This document shows, one piece after another, positions 43,370-53,062 of a stretch of DNA of 64,000 nucleotides. The first letter of the stretch is position 1; each line of letters begins with the position of its first letter. This DNA is from a bacterium. GTDB taxonomy: Bacteria; Electryoneota; RPQS01. The stretch is taken from the NCBI GenBank assembly GCA_023382385.1, contig JAHDVH010000001.1:924616-988615 (forward strand), given 5' to 3'. The notes under the pieces were generated by a model. That model ran no database searches. It was not told the origin of the DNA and saw only the letters and a program-made list of their open reading frames with translations. Made by a program: the position numbers and the translations under genes.

Positions 43370-46300
43370 GTGAATTTGAGCGTCCTCCGATGGATGTGCG
43401 TTTGGAGTGTGCTTCTATGTGCCTTCACTCCCCCTGCCTCTTGCGAGACGATTGTTCCGGCTGGCAACGTGTCCGGGAATTGGTTGCTTTCAGGAAGCCC
43501 GTACGTGATACAAAGCGGGAATGTCACGGTGCCCGAAGGCAGTCGACTGAAGATCGCGGCCGGGGTTCGCGTGGAGTTCCGTGGTCATCACAAGTTCATC
43601 GTGAATGGCCATTTGAACGCTGCAGGATTGCCTACTGACTCAGTGATTTTTACCTATACCGGAACCAACCCCGATCTGGGCTGGAAGGGACTCCGGTTGA
43701 TCGGCGCAGATAGCACGATCTTTCAGTATTGTCGATTCGATCGCGGATTATCTACGAACGGCACCAGCAGCGATAGCGCAGGCGGTGCCGTTTATGTTTC
43801 GGGTGCGGGATCAATTGTCACCTTCCGGAACTGCGAGTTTTCCAGGAATTATGCGGGTACAAACGGGGGCGCGTTGTTTGCAGCACCGAACGCGTCTGTG
43901 CGCTGTTACGATTGCGTGTTCCGTGGGAATCGCGCGCGCGCAGACGGCGGCGCGGTCTTCTTGAATAATGCCCACGGTTCGCGTTTCGAACGATGCGAAT
44001 TCGACGGCAACAGTTGTGTTAAAACAGGCGGAGCTGTTCACAATCGCTATGCAAATGCAACTTACATAGACTGTCAATTCACGCAGAACAGTTCGAATGT
44101 CAGCGGCGGAGCGCTGGTGGCCAATGGTCCCCCGAGTTTCCGTCGTTGTCGTTTTGAGGGAAATACTTCACTGGGTGCACAGGGTGGTGCAGTATATCTC
44201 AACGACAGCACCTCCACAGTGAGTTTTGACTCCTGTCAGTTTCTTTACAACCGCACGCTGTTGCGAGACGCGGGTGCGGTCTACTGTTGGGAGGCGTCAC
44301 CGCGATTCAGCGACTGTCAGTTCATCGGGAATGAGTCTGCGGATGATGCGGGCGCCATCCACTCATACCGTTCCGGCGCTAATCCATTGTTCGAGAGATG
44401 CTTGTTTGAACACAACATTTCTTCTGATGAAGGGGGAGCACTCGTTATCAGCAGGTATAGCAGGGCAACCCTGGTTGATTGCACTATCCGGAACAACATT
44501 GCCAGAGGGCGCGGCGGCGGTGGACTGTATTTGCGTCTGCTGGCAGTGCCAACGATAACAAACTGCTTGATTGAAGGAAACTACTGTCCGTTTAGTGGTG
44601 GTGGGGTGCACATCCTTTCCGCAGTTCCGACCTTTACAGACTGCGAAATCGTCGATAACCGTAGTGATTCCCTGGGTGGGGGAGTTTATGCAGAAGGAAC
44701 GGGCTTCACGCTTCAACGCACAATCATCAGTAGAAATCAGGCAAGGCATGGCGGGGGACTGGCTCTTCGACAGTCTTCACCAACCGTATCAGAAACTCGA
44801 ATTCAAGATAATCAGGCCACGCATTTGGGAGGCGGGATCCATCTCAGCGCGTCATTGGTTCCGATTACCAATGCTCTCATTACGGGCAATCGCGCGGGTG
44901 TATCAGGTGGAGGAATTTATGCGGATCAATCCAATCCCCGCCTTGTGCATTGCACGATCGCAACGAATCGCGCGTCCGCCGGTCACACAATATTCTCGAG
45001 TGCCACTAACGCTGAGTTTTCGAATTGCGTGCTGACCAGCGTTACCGCGACAGGAATTGGAGAAACGCCTCATGCTGGAGCCGGGATTTCCGGTGTTTCA
45101 TCCGGCTGGACGATCCGAAACTCACTGATTTATCGTGTAGGCTCACCTAACTTCGAGGGAGAATTGCCCCCTGCAATGGGCACGCTGACGTCCGTGACGG
45201 CAAACGGTGATTCGTGCGACGGCTACAGCAACGTGTTCCTGCCGCCTCAATTTGCGCAGACTTCCGACGAACCCTACAGTTTAAGAACAACTCCGATTAG
45301 CAGTCCGGCGTTGAATGCGGGCACTCCCAATCTTGCTGGTGTCGACATTCTTGGAATGTCCCGAAGCGGAAGTGCGGCCGGGCTTCCCGACATGGGTTGT
45401 TACGAGAATTCCAGCGCAGTATCAGGCAACATCGTGTGGGGAGAGCAACACGGGGAGTTGCATGCGGACACTTATCGAGTTTACGGTGATATCATAGTTC
45501 CAGCTGGAGAAGAATTACTACTCCAGTCCGGCGTGCGGCTGAAATTCATGGGACCATTCGCCGTGATCGTGTACGGGACTCTGACGTGCAATGGCAGTGA
45601 GAACGATTCCATATTCTTCAGCACTGACACGTTGCAGAATCTCCAATCCTGGAGGGGCATTCGATTTTCCGGAAGCGAGTCTTCACAATCCTGGCTGAAG
45701 TACACAGTGATAGAAAATTGCATCGCTGGATCTGCGGACAGCAGCGGCGGCGGCGTTGGCTGTTTTTCCGATGCCTCGCCTCTACTAACAGCTTGCACGA
45801 TTCGAAACTGTCGCACGAGTAATAGTGGTGGCGGCATTCGAGTTGTTCAAGGTTCTCCTACGCTTGTGTTATGCAGAATTGAGTCGTGTACCGCCGGAAC
45901 AGGCGGTGGAGGCATTCATGTACTTGGTGCACAACAAGCCACTTTGGACAGCTGCAGAATTGAGCGGTGTAGTGCAACTACCGGCGGAGGGATATCCGCA
46001 GAAAGTGGAACAATATCAGTTGGCAACTCTGAGTACTTCGGAAATCAGGCCGTTGATGGAGGGGCAATTTTCCTACGCAATGCGATTGCCAATTTGAATG
46101 GTCTGATCATAAACGGAAGCAGTGCAAGCGGGAACGGAGGCGGACTTTACGCGTCAGGATCGACCATCAACGCTTTTCGTCTGACGATGCAAGGGAATAG
46201 TGCCATTCAAGGCGGCGGAATCTATGCAACTGACACTGGTGGCTCGATCACCCATTCGACACTTCGGAATAATGTCGGAGCAACGACAGGAGGCGGCACT

Positions 46301-47080
46301 TGCCTGATTCAATGTACTGTTGGATTCTCACGCACGTTGTTCGCATCCAACTCGTCCGGTCAAGGAGGTGGTGTTTGGGTGAGCCGGGGAGCCCCGGACT
46401 TTGAAAGGTGCACGATAGCTTTCAATGATGCGAATCAGGGAGCAGGGTTCAGATTGCAGGACACGCAGTGCAGAATAAACTCAACTCAGATAACGGACAA
46501 TCAGGACGGTATATATTTTTCGAACAGCGCTTCGGCTCTGGTTGAGTATTGTAACATTTTCAACAATCGCTCGGGTGACTTCAGATACGTGTCCGATAAC
46601 GAGATTCACGGGCCACCAAACATTGGTAGACGGATTGATCAAAACTCTCTGGGAACGCCGAGTGATGTATACAGCAATATCGTTGCCAATCCACAATTTG
46701 TCAATCCGGCTGGAGGGAATTACGCCATATTGGAGTCATCGCCCTGCCTCGACGCGGCAGATCCAAGTTTGGAATGTGATCCGGACTTATCAGTCGCGGA
46801 TATCGGGGCATTCTACACACCGCATACCTATGTCGAATGGATTCCCAGTCGACTTGCAACAAGTGTGTTGGAGTCAGGGGAACTTCGGCTCATTTGGTTT
46901 AGACCGGAGTCCCCGAGGTTGTGCAGCACCGATGGCCTGATGTATCTGATTGAAGAGTGTGGCACTGACGGGAACTGGTCCCTGATTGACGTTGTACAGG
47001 ATACAAGCTTTGTGTTTCTGCCTCAGGGACCTGCCGATGTTTTGATGCCATTAAGGGTACGATCGTTGATAGCTGAATAA
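43370..47080 (+). CDS. Secreted right-handed beta-helix protein, Pmp-like repeats
   Basis: The 1236-residue protein starts with GTG at 43370 after GGAG and has a signal peptide (WSVLLCAFTPPASC). It consists of dozens of about 23-25 residue turns of the form CxFxxNxAxxxGGAVxxxxxS, for example GGGVHILSAVPTFTDCEIVDN, in two blocks (about 80-620 and 760-1110) separated by a plain stretch. These turns fold as a long right-handed beta-helix like polymorphic membrane proteins. The C-terminus is a small FN3-like unit with no T9SS motif. It likely lies at the cell surface; adhesin or polysaccharide-binding functions are possible. Confidence 0.82.
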   Translation: MNLSVLRWMCVWSVLLCAFTPPASCETIVPAGNVSGNWLLSGSPYVIQSGNVTVPEGSRLKIAAGVRVEFRGHHKFIVNGHLNAAGLPTDSVIFTYTGTNPDLGWKGLRLIGADSTIFQYCRFDRGLSTNGTSSDSAGGAVYVSGAGSIVTFRNCEFSRNYAGTNGGALFAAPNASVRCYDCVFRGNRARADGGAVFLNNAHGSRFERCEFDGNSCVKTGGAVHNRYANATYIDCQFTQNSSNVSGGALVANGPPSFRRCRFEGNTSLGAQGGAVYLNDSTSTVSFDSCQFLYNRTLLRDAGAVYCWEASPRFSDCQFIGNESADDAGAIHSYRSGANPLFERCLFEHNISSDEGGALVISRYSRATLVDCTIRNNIARGRGGGGLYLRLLAVPTITNCLIEGNYCPFSGGGVHILSAVPTFTDCEIVDNRSDSLGGGVYAEGTGFTLQRTIISRNQARHGGGLALRQSSPTVSETRIQDNQATHLGGGIHLSASLVPITNALITGNRAGVSGGGIYADQSNPRLVHCTIATNRASAGHTIFSSATNAEFSNCVLTSVTATGIGETPHAGAGISGVSSGWTIRNSLIYRVGSPNFEGELPPAMGTLTSVTANGDSCDGYSNVFLPPQFAQTSDEPYSLRTTPISSPALNAGTPNLAGVDILGMSRSGSAAGLPDMGCYENSSAVSGNIVWGEQHGELHADTYRVYGDIIVPAGEELLLQSGVRLKFMGPFAVIVYGTLTCNGSENDSIFFSTDTLQNLQSWRGIRFSGSESSQSWLKYTVIENCIAGSADSSGGGVGCFSDASPLLTACTIRNCRTSNSGGGIRVVQGSPTLVLCRIESCTAGTGGGGIHVLGAQQATLDSCRIERCSATTGGGISAESGTISVGNSEYFGNQAVDGGAIFLRNAIANLNGLIINGSSASGNGGGLYASGSTINAFRLTMQGNSAIQGGGIYATDTGGSITHSTLRNNVGATTGGGTCLIQCTVGFSRTLFASNSSGQGGGVWVSRGAPDFERCTIAFNDANQGAGFRLQDTQCRINSTQITDNQDGIYFSNSASALVEYCNIFNNRSGDFRYVSDNEIHGPPNIGRRIDQNSLGTPSDVYSNIVANPQFVNPAGGNYAILESSPCLDAADPSLECDPDLSVADIGAFYTPHTYVEWIPSRLATSVLESGELRLIWFRPESPRLCSTDGLMYLIEECGTDGNWSLIDVVQDTSFVFLPQGPADVLMPLRVRSLIAE

Positions 47081-47101
47081 CAACCAATGAATGAATTTCT
47101 G

Positions 47102-47126
47102 AAGCCGGGTATCCCCGGCTTTTTTC
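47102..47126 (+). terminator. Intrinsic terminator after the beta-helix gene
   Basis: Arms AGCCGGG and CCCGGCT enclose TATC and are followed by six T. This is a compact, typical terminator. Confidence 0.9.
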
Positions 47127-47398
47127 GTCTCAGGCAAAACTCACAAGCCTCCTGCCTGCATTCGGGAGCGCACATCAGAACAGAATGCCGGGGTTGCATT
47201 TCCCGAATAGTTATCCTATGATACCAAAATAAATGCGAGAAGAGACCCGCGCGTGTTCTCAGCATTCAACGGCATAGTTGTCAGACAGTAGCTTGTAATG
47301 AAATCAATTATTTAAAATAAGACATTATTTGTCAGATTAAAAATTGAAAGGGCACGAATTTCGTCTGCGAAACCCCTGTCAGGATACTTCAATAGACT
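47127..47398 (+). other. AT-rich leader region of the cbb3 operon
   Basis: No gene is seen. The last 120 bases are AT-rich and hold a direct repeat TTGTCAGA (near 47,278 and 47,329), but no exact FNR box. The operon promoter is probably here but I cannot point to it confidently. Confidence 0.35.
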
Positions 47399-49861
47399 GT
47401 GCCTCCGAAACGTCCCCATCTCATGCCAACTCCTGAGTTAGTCAAGCAGCAGAAATCAGCTTTGCAGGAAAGTCCAGCGGCTTGCGCGCACTGCGGCTTA
47501 CCTGTCCCTGCGGCACGGCGGAGACTTGCCAACGTGCACTCATTTTGCTGCGCGGGCTGCGAGTCGGTTTATGCTATCCTGCATGAGTCAAATCTTGACG
47601 ACTACTATGCACTTCGGGCAGACCTCGGCAACTCGATTACCGGACCGGCAACTGTTTCAGGCAAGGAGTTCAAGTATTTTGACGAAGCAGCATTCTTGGC
47701 AAAGTTCGCCGAGCCACGCGCTGAAGGACGGTTATCCATTCGCTTCTATTTGGAAGGCGTTCACTGCGCGGCATGTTCGTGGCTCGTCGAGAAAGTTCTC
47801 ATGGAGCGTGAGAGGGCTGCTTATGCAAACCTTGACTTGGGTCGTTCGATCGTAGAGATTGTGTTTGATCCGCGGGTCGTTACACTCAGTCAGTTGGGAC
47901 GCTCGCTCGATCGAATAGGATACACACCACACCCACTCCACGAAGATAGCATCGCTGCGGCACGCAAGAAGGAGGGACGCAGTCTTCTGCTTCGAATGGG
48001 TGTTGCCGGCGCAGTCGCTGGCAACATCATGCTGCTTGCCATCGCTCTCTATGCGGGGGATTTCACAGGGATAGATCCGGACCAAGCGAGTTTGTTTCGT
48101 TGGGTCAGCTTCGGCCTCTCGCTTCCTGTCGTGATCTACTCTGCAATGCCGTTCTACAAGGGTGCTATCGGCGGATTGCGGGGAGGAATGCTGCATATGG
48201 ACTTGCCAATAAGTCTGGGAATATTGGCTGCCTTTTCAGTAAGTGTTTTGGCAACTCTGCAGAATCGAGGCGACGTCTACTATGACAGCATGGCGTTGCT
48301 AATCTTTTTGCTATTGGTGGGCAGGCTGCTGCTTAGTCGCGCGACGGCACGTGCGGCAGACGCTTCGGAGACATTGATGGAGCAGGCACCTCGGACGGTG
48401 CGCAGGGAGGTGGACGGCAGAATTGAAGAAATAGCATTGGCAGCAGCAGACGCCGGCGATTCACTGGTATTCTTGCCGGGCGACGTGGTAACTGTTGACG
48501 GCATTGCGCTGCAAAGCGGCTGGGTAACCGAAGCGCATCTGACAGGTGAATCCGCGCCGGTGATGCATTCTGCAGGCGACAGGATCTTTGCCGGTTCACA
48601 AGTCGTAACTATGCCGCTAAAGATTCAAGCAACAGCCGTCGGCGCATTTACCAGACTTGCTCAACTAAGTGACATGATGCGTCGTGCCGCAACCGAACGT
48701 GCTCCAATTGTCAGACTGCATGACCGGATAGCGGGATATTTTGTTGCTTCGGTGTTATCGCTCGCCGCGATCACTGCTCTAATATGGTGGCAAGCGGATC
48801 CGTCTCGTGCCCTTTGGAACGTCGCCGCTCTTCTCGTGGTTACCTGCCCCTGCGCATTGGGGCTTGCGACTCCGGTCGCCCTATCGGTTGCAATGGGTCG
48901 AGCAGCTAAGCACGGGATTTTCATCAAGTCTTCAGATGCCTTAGAGCGGGCCGCAAGAGTGCAGCATGCGATTCTTGATAAGACCGGGACACTAACATCC
49001 GGCAGGATGGAGTTGCTACAAACAATTTATGCTCCTGATTTGTCGCCGCGCGAACAGGAGCACGTGCTGACGATGACCGCCGCGCTGGAACAGTACTCTG
49101 TTCATCCGATCGGCGTAGCCTTGCAACATCTTCGTGCGACCACTCTGCCTGTTGAAGAAGTGCATGTAGAGACTCAAGGCATAAGCGGGTTGGTTGACAA
49201 GTTGCGTGTAGCGATCGGATCACGTCGTTGGATTCGGGAGAACGAGATTCCTATGCCAAGCTGGACTGCTGCGGTTGAATCCAATGTTTTCGTAGCTCGC
49301 GACGGGTTGGTGGTTGCGGCATTTCAGGTCGCAGATCCAATCAGTCCCGAATCAGATGAAGCAGTCAAAGCTTTGCGGTCACTCGGGATACATGTCGAAC
49401 TTCTCAGCGGAGACCGACAGGGTGAAGTTGAGCGGGTTGCTCGCGCATTGTCGCTGGAGCATGCCCATGGCGAAGCGACTCCCGAAAACAAACTTACGCG
49501 CGTGTCGGAACTTGAGCTTTCAGGTGTGGCCACCGCGATGTTCGGTGACGGCGTGAATGACGCGGCTGCTCTGTCAAGAGCGACTCTTGGTGTTTCGGCT
49601 GCCGAAGCCGCAAACGTCGCTAGAAGCGCGGCCGACGTCTTCATTTCACGCAGAGGTCCGAGGGCATTTGCTGAATTAGTTTTGGTATCGCGGAACACAC
49701 TCTTCACAATCAAACGCAATGTGGTGATCGCGCTTTCTTACAATCTTATCGGTGCGGGGTTGGCGATGGCCGGCTTGGTTTCTCCATTGTTGGCAGCTAT
49801 TCTGATGCCAATTTCCTCTATCACCGTGCTGACTTTGGCCGTCAGGGGGAGCAAGCTGTGA
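47399..49861 (+). CDS. ccoI: Copper-exporting P-type ATPase CcoI
   Basis: The 820-residue ATPase loads copper for the cbb3 oxidase. A Cys-rich N-terminus (CAHCGLP and SFCCAGC) precedes an HMA domain with GVHCAACSW (about 120). The transport motif is TCPCALG (about 480), the phosphorylated Asp lies in DKTGTL (about 527), and the ATP-binding GDGVNDAAAL lies near 715. This N-terminal pattern sets CcoI/FixI apart from ordinary CopA pumps, and it heads the oxidase operon. GTG at 47399 is used; an ATG eight codons later is possible. The stop overlaps the next start. Confidence 0.93.
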   Translation: MPPKRPHLMPTPELVKQQKSALQESPAACAHCGLPVPAARRRLANVHSFCCAGCESVYAILHESNLDDYYALRADLGNSITGPATVSGKEFKYFDEAAFLAKFAEPRAEGRLSIRFYLEGVHCAACSWLVEKVLMERERAAYANLDLGRSIVEIVFDPRVVTLSQLGRSLDRIGYTPHPLHEDSIAAARKKEGRSLLLRMGVAGAVAGNIMLLAIALYAGDFTGIDPDQASLFRWVSFGLSLPVVIYSAMPFYKGAIGGLRGGMLHMDLPISLGILAAFSVSVLATLQNRGDVYYDSMALLIFLLLVGRLLLSRATARAADASETLMEQAPRTVRREVDGRIEEIALAAADAGDSLVFLPGDVVTVDGIALQSGWVTEAHLTGESAPVMHSAGDRIFAGSQVVTMPLKIQATAVGAFTRLAQLSDMMRRAATERAPIVRLHDRIAGYFVASVLSLAAITALIWWQADPSRALWNVAALLVVTCPCALGLATPVALSVAMGRAAKHGIFIKSSDALERAARVQHAILDKTGTLTSGRMELLQTIYAPDLSPREQEHVLTMTAALEQYSVHPIGVALQHLRATTLPVEEVHVETQGISGLVDKLRVAIGSRRWIRENEIPMPSWTAAVESNVFVARDGLVVAAFQVADPISPESDEAVKALRSLGIHVELLSGDRQGEVERVARALSLEHAHGEATPENKLTRVSELELSGVATAMFGDGVNDAAALSRATLGVSAAEAANVARSAADVFISRRGPRAFAELVLVSRNTLFTIKRNVVIALSYNLIGAGLAMAGLVSPLLAAILMPISSITVLTLAVRGSKL

Positions 49862-50025
49862 ACATCATTACGTGGTTATTAGGCTTTGCAGTCGTTTTCA
49901 TTCTGGTTTTTGTCGGTTTCTATCTATGGGCAGTGCGCGGCGGGCAGTTCGACGACTTGGAAACACCTGCACACCGCATTTTGATTGACGAAACGAATTC
50001 AACTCAAGATAAAGACGGGAAATAG
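49858..50025 (+). CDS. ccoS: cbb3 oxidase maturation protein CcoS
   Basis: A 55-residue protein with one membrane span ([20 protein letters not shown]) and the family signature [18 protein letters not shown]. CcoS is needed for cofactor insertion into CcoN. It begins with GTG at 49858, overlapping the ccoI stop as GTGA, and ends four bases before ccoNO. Its small size makes it easy to miss. Confidence 0.93.
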   Translation: MNIITWLLGFAVVFILVFVGFYLWAVRGGQFDDLETPAHRILIDETNSTQDKDGK

Positions 50026-50029
50026 CCGT

Positions 50030-52165
50030 ATGTCGATGGACACCTTTCGGTACGACTACGATATCGTACGCAAGTTCACCATAGCCACCCTGCTGTGGGG
50101 TGTTGTGGGGATGCTTGTGGGTGTTATCGTAGCCGCACAATTGGCCTTCTGGCAACTTAATTTCGACACCTCTTGGCTCACGTTCGGTCGGCTTCGTCCG
50201 CTGCACACGAACGCGGTGATTTTTGCTTTCGCGGGGAATGCAATCTTCGCCGGCGTGTACTACTCGACTCAGCGGCTACTGAAGGCGCGCATGTTTAACG
50301 ACACGCTTTCAAGAATCCACTTCTGGGGCTGGCAACTGATTATCGTTGCGGCGGCTATCACGCTGCCGCTGGGAATCTCAAGTTCCAAAGAGTATGCCGA
50401 GCTTGAGTGGCCGATTGACATCGCCGTCGCCGTGGTCTGGGTGATTTTCGGTATTAATTTCTTTGGCACGATCATCCGGCGGCGCGAGCGACACTTGTAT
50501 GTCGGCATCTGGTTTTACATTGCCACAATCGTGACAATCGCGATGCTGCACATCGTGAATAATCTTGCGATACCTGCGACCATGGTCAAGAGCTATCCCA
50601 TCTTTGCCGGAGTGCAAGACGCAATGGTCCAGTGGTGGTACGGCCACAACGCAGTGGGATTTCTGTTAACCACTCCGTTTCTCGGGATGATGTATTACTT
50701 TATGCCCAAGGCTGCGAATCGACCGGTCTATAGCTACAGACTCTCGATCATTCACTTCTGGGGCCTGGTTTTCATCTACATCTGGGCGGGCCCGCACCAT
50801 CTGCATTACACCGCTCTTCCCGATTGGGCTCAGACACTCGGCGCAGTATTCAGCATTATGCTTATCGCTCCCTCTTGGGGAGGCATGCTAAACGGATTGT
50901 TGACGCTGCGCGGCGCATGGAATAAAGTCCGGCAGGATCCGATTCTCAAGTTCTTCGTTCTTTCCGTGACGTTCTATGGAATGTCGACCTTTGAAGGACC
51001 GATGATGTCCATCAAGGCGATTAATTCTCTCACACACTATACAGACTACACGGTCGCACACGTACACGGCGGAGCACTTGGTTGGGTCGGCTTCATGGTC
51101 TTCGGCATGTTTTACTACCTCGTTCCGAGGCTGTGGAAAACCGAACTCTACTCCAAGGGACTCGCGACCACGCATTTCTGGATCGCAACGATTGGTATTC
51201 TACTCTACATTGTTCCAATTTGGACTGCGGGTATTATGCAGGCACTGATGTGGCGTGCTTTTGACGCGGACGGACTACTTCAGTATCCAAACTTCGTGGA
51301 GACGACTCAACGGATTCTGCCATTCTATCATACACGTCTTTTGGGTGGATTATTCTATCTTACAGGCATCATCCTAATGTGCTACAATGTTTGGAGGACG
51401 GTAAGATCCGCTCAAGTCTCGGAGGATGAAGAGGCAACCGCGCCATCACTTGCAAGTCTGAAACCGGCAAGCTACGCAGGGAAGGCAAATTGGCACCATG
51501 TTCTGGAAGGATCGCCGTTTGCCTTTACAATGCTGGTCTTAGTCATGATCACGGTCGGCGGAATTGTGGAGATTGTGCCGTTGATCATGCCCAAGAGTTA
51601 TGTGCCGATACACGCCAGTGCAGCAGTACCATACACGCCATTAGAGCTTGAAGGACGGGATCTGTATGTCCGTGAAGGATGTTACAACTGCCATTCACAA
51701 ATGATCCGCCCGCTGCGAGACGAAGTCCTAAGATACGGGGAGTATTCAAAGCCAGGCGAGTTCGAATACGATCATCCATTTCAGTGGGGATCGAGGAGGA
51801 TCGGCCCGGACCTCGCGCGGGTAGGTGCAAAGTATCCCGATCATTGGCACTATTTGCATATGATGGATCCACGATCGACATCGCCGGGTTCAATCATGCC
51901 ACAGTATACCTGGCTTGCTGAGAACAAGCTGAATACGACAGATATTCAAGCAAAACTGAGGGCCATGCAATTGCTGAATGTCCCGTACTCTGACCTCGAC
52001 GTTGAGAATGCGCCGGAAGCGATGCGCTCGCAGGCGGCACAGATTGCCGCTCGCCTTGCGGCAGAGGGCATCCCCGATATGGAAGATAAAGAGATGGTCG
52101 CTATCATTGCGTACTTGCAACGAATGGGCAAGCAGCCGCTGCAACTTTTGGCGGGCACACCATGA
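50030..52165 (+). CDS. ccoNO: Fused cbb3 cytochrome c oxidase subunits I and II (CcoN-CcoO)
   Basis: The 711-residue protein joins the haem-copper catalytic subunit (about 1-460) to the monohaem subunit II (about 520-700). In the CcoN part the haem and copper ligands appear in [28 protein letters not shown] and HVHGGALGW. In the CcoO part [17 protein letters not shown] binds one haem c. The enzyme reduces oxygen to water with high affinity and pumps protons. The fusion is known in Bacteroidota and relatives. The start at 50030 gives the usual N-terminus before the first helix. Confidence 0.94.
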   Translation: MSMDTFRYDYDIVRKFTIATLLWGVVGMLVGVIVAAQLAFWQLNFDTSWLTFGRLRPLHTNAVIFAFAGNAIFAGVYYSTQRLLKARMFNDTLSRIHFWGWQLIIVAAAITLPLGISSSKEYAELEWPIDIAVAVVWVIFGINFFGTIIRRRERHLYVGIWFYIATIVTIAMLHIVNNLAIPATMVKSYPIFAGVQDAMVQWWYGHNAVGFLLTTPFLGMMYYFMPKAANRPVYSYRLSIIHFWGLVFIYIWAGPHHLHYTALPDWAQTLGAVFSIMLIAPSWGGMLNGLLTLRGAWNKVRQDPILKFFVLSVTFYGMSTFEGPMMSIKAINSLTHYTDYTVAHVHGGALGWVGFMVFGMFYYLVPRLWKTELYSKGLATTHFWIATIGILLYIVPIWTAGIMQALMWRAFDADGLLQYPNFVETTQRILPFYHTRLLGGLFYLTGIILMCYNVWRTVRSAQVSEDEEATAPSLASLKPASYAGKANWHHVLEGSPFAFTMLVLVMITVGGIVEIVPLIMPKSYVPIHASAAVPYTPLELEGRDLYVREGCYNCHSQMIRPLRDEVLRYGEYSKPGEFEYDHPFQWGSRRIGPDLARVGAKYPDHWHYLHMMDPRSTSPGSIMPQYTWLAENKLNTTDIQAKLRAMQLLNVPYSDLDVENAPEAMRSQAAQIAARLAAEGIPDMEDKEMVAIIAYLQRMGKQPLQLLAGTP

Positions 52166-52356
52166 TACGTGACGTGATGGAGCATGCCGGACAAACGACG
52201 TGGCCGATAATCGCACTTCTGATTATGCTGGCGGCATTCACGGCGATATTGCTTTGGACGTTTTCCGGCAAGAAGAATCGATTCGAGCACGACAGCCGTT
52301 TGCCGCTGGACGACGACGACCACGAAGTAACTCACAACAACTCTGCAAGAGGATAG
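52162..52356 (+). CDS. ccoQ: CcoQ-like small oxidase subunit
   Basis: A 64-residue protein with one span ([19 protein letters not shown]) and a polar, Asp-rich tail. The place between ccoNO (ATGA overlap) and ccoP is that of CcoQ, which steadies the complex. Sequence conservation of this subunit is low, so the name rests mostly on position and layout. Confidence 0.75.
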   Translation: MIRDVMEHAGQTTWPIIALLIMLAAFTAILLWTFSGKKNRFEHDSRLPLDDDDHEVTHNNSARG

Positions 52357-52362
52357 GCTCTC

Positions 52363-53025
52363 ATGAGCGAAAGACATAACGAGCAACATCGCGAGGAACT
52401 GCTGCCAGGAGACTTTATACCTGAACAGGAGTTGCTTGAGCACGACTTTGACGGTATTCAGGAGGCAGACAATCCGCTGCCGAAATGGTGGGTGAATCTG
52501 TTTCTGGTTTCGATAGTCTTCGCAGTTGTTTATACGCCTATCGTTCACATGTTCGATTTGCTTCCGAAAGACTACTTGCGACGGGATCTCGCAAGAGCAG
52601 CGATGCGGGCTGAGCAACGTGAAGCGGAGTTAATCGCCTCCGGTGCGTATGATTCAGACCCCATAGGGGCAGGGAAAAAGTATTTTGGAACATTCTGCGT
52701 TACGTGTCACGGGAGCTACGGTGAGGGCGGAATCGGACCAAACTTAACGGACAATTACTGGATTCACGGTCCGAACGAGAATCAGATTGCCGCTGTCATT
52801 GTAAACGGCGTGGCTGCGAAGGGAATGCCTCAGTGGGGACCAATTTTAGGAGAGCGTAAGATCAAGATGATTACGGCGTACGTTATGACACTGTGGGAAA
52901 CCAAGCCGCCTACTCCCGGCAAAAAGCCGGAGGGTGAGCCATTTGATATGGCATCCATTCGTGCTCCAAAGGAGGCTCCATCGGAGTCGCAGTCAGCAAC
53001 TTCAGACACGACGACAAAGATATAA
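52363..53025 (+). CDS. ccoP: CcoP-type cytochrome c subunit, single haem
   Basis: The 220-residue protein has an N-terminal span (WWVNLFLVSIVFAVVY) and one cytochrome c domain with FCVTCHG (haem site) and a later MPQWG Met ligand. CcoP in proteobacteria carries two haem c groups; here only one CxxCH exists, as in the short forms of the Bacteroidota side. The C-terminus is Pro/Ser/Thr-rich. It passes electrons to CcoO. The spacing of seven bases from ccoQ places it in the operon. Confidence 0.9.
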   Translation: MSERHNEQHREELLPGDFIPEQELLEHDFDGIQEADNPLPKWWVNLFLVSIVFAVVYTPIVHMFDLLPKDYLRRDLARAAMRAEQREAELIASGAYDSDPIGAGKKYFGTFCVTCHGSYGEGGIGPNLTDNYWIHGPNENQIAAVIVNGVAAKGMPQWGPILGERKIKMITAYVMTLWETKPPTPGKKPEGEPFDMASIRAPKEAPSESQSATSDTTTKI

Positions 53026-53062
53026 GTCAGAGGGATTGGTTTGGAGAGCGGAAAGGCGAATC

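Noticed and set aside
43370-47080. Repeat-rich gene as a possible CRISPR-like or tandem DNA repeat
   Set aside because: The repetition is at protein level (GG-A/G-V/I turns); DNA copies are diverged and there are no identical direct repeats with spacers.
47308-47330. FNR-like box before the cbb3 operon
   Set aside because: The TTGTA and ATCAA halves are one base too far apart and one half is mismatched, so it does not meet the TTGAT-N4-ATCAA pattern.
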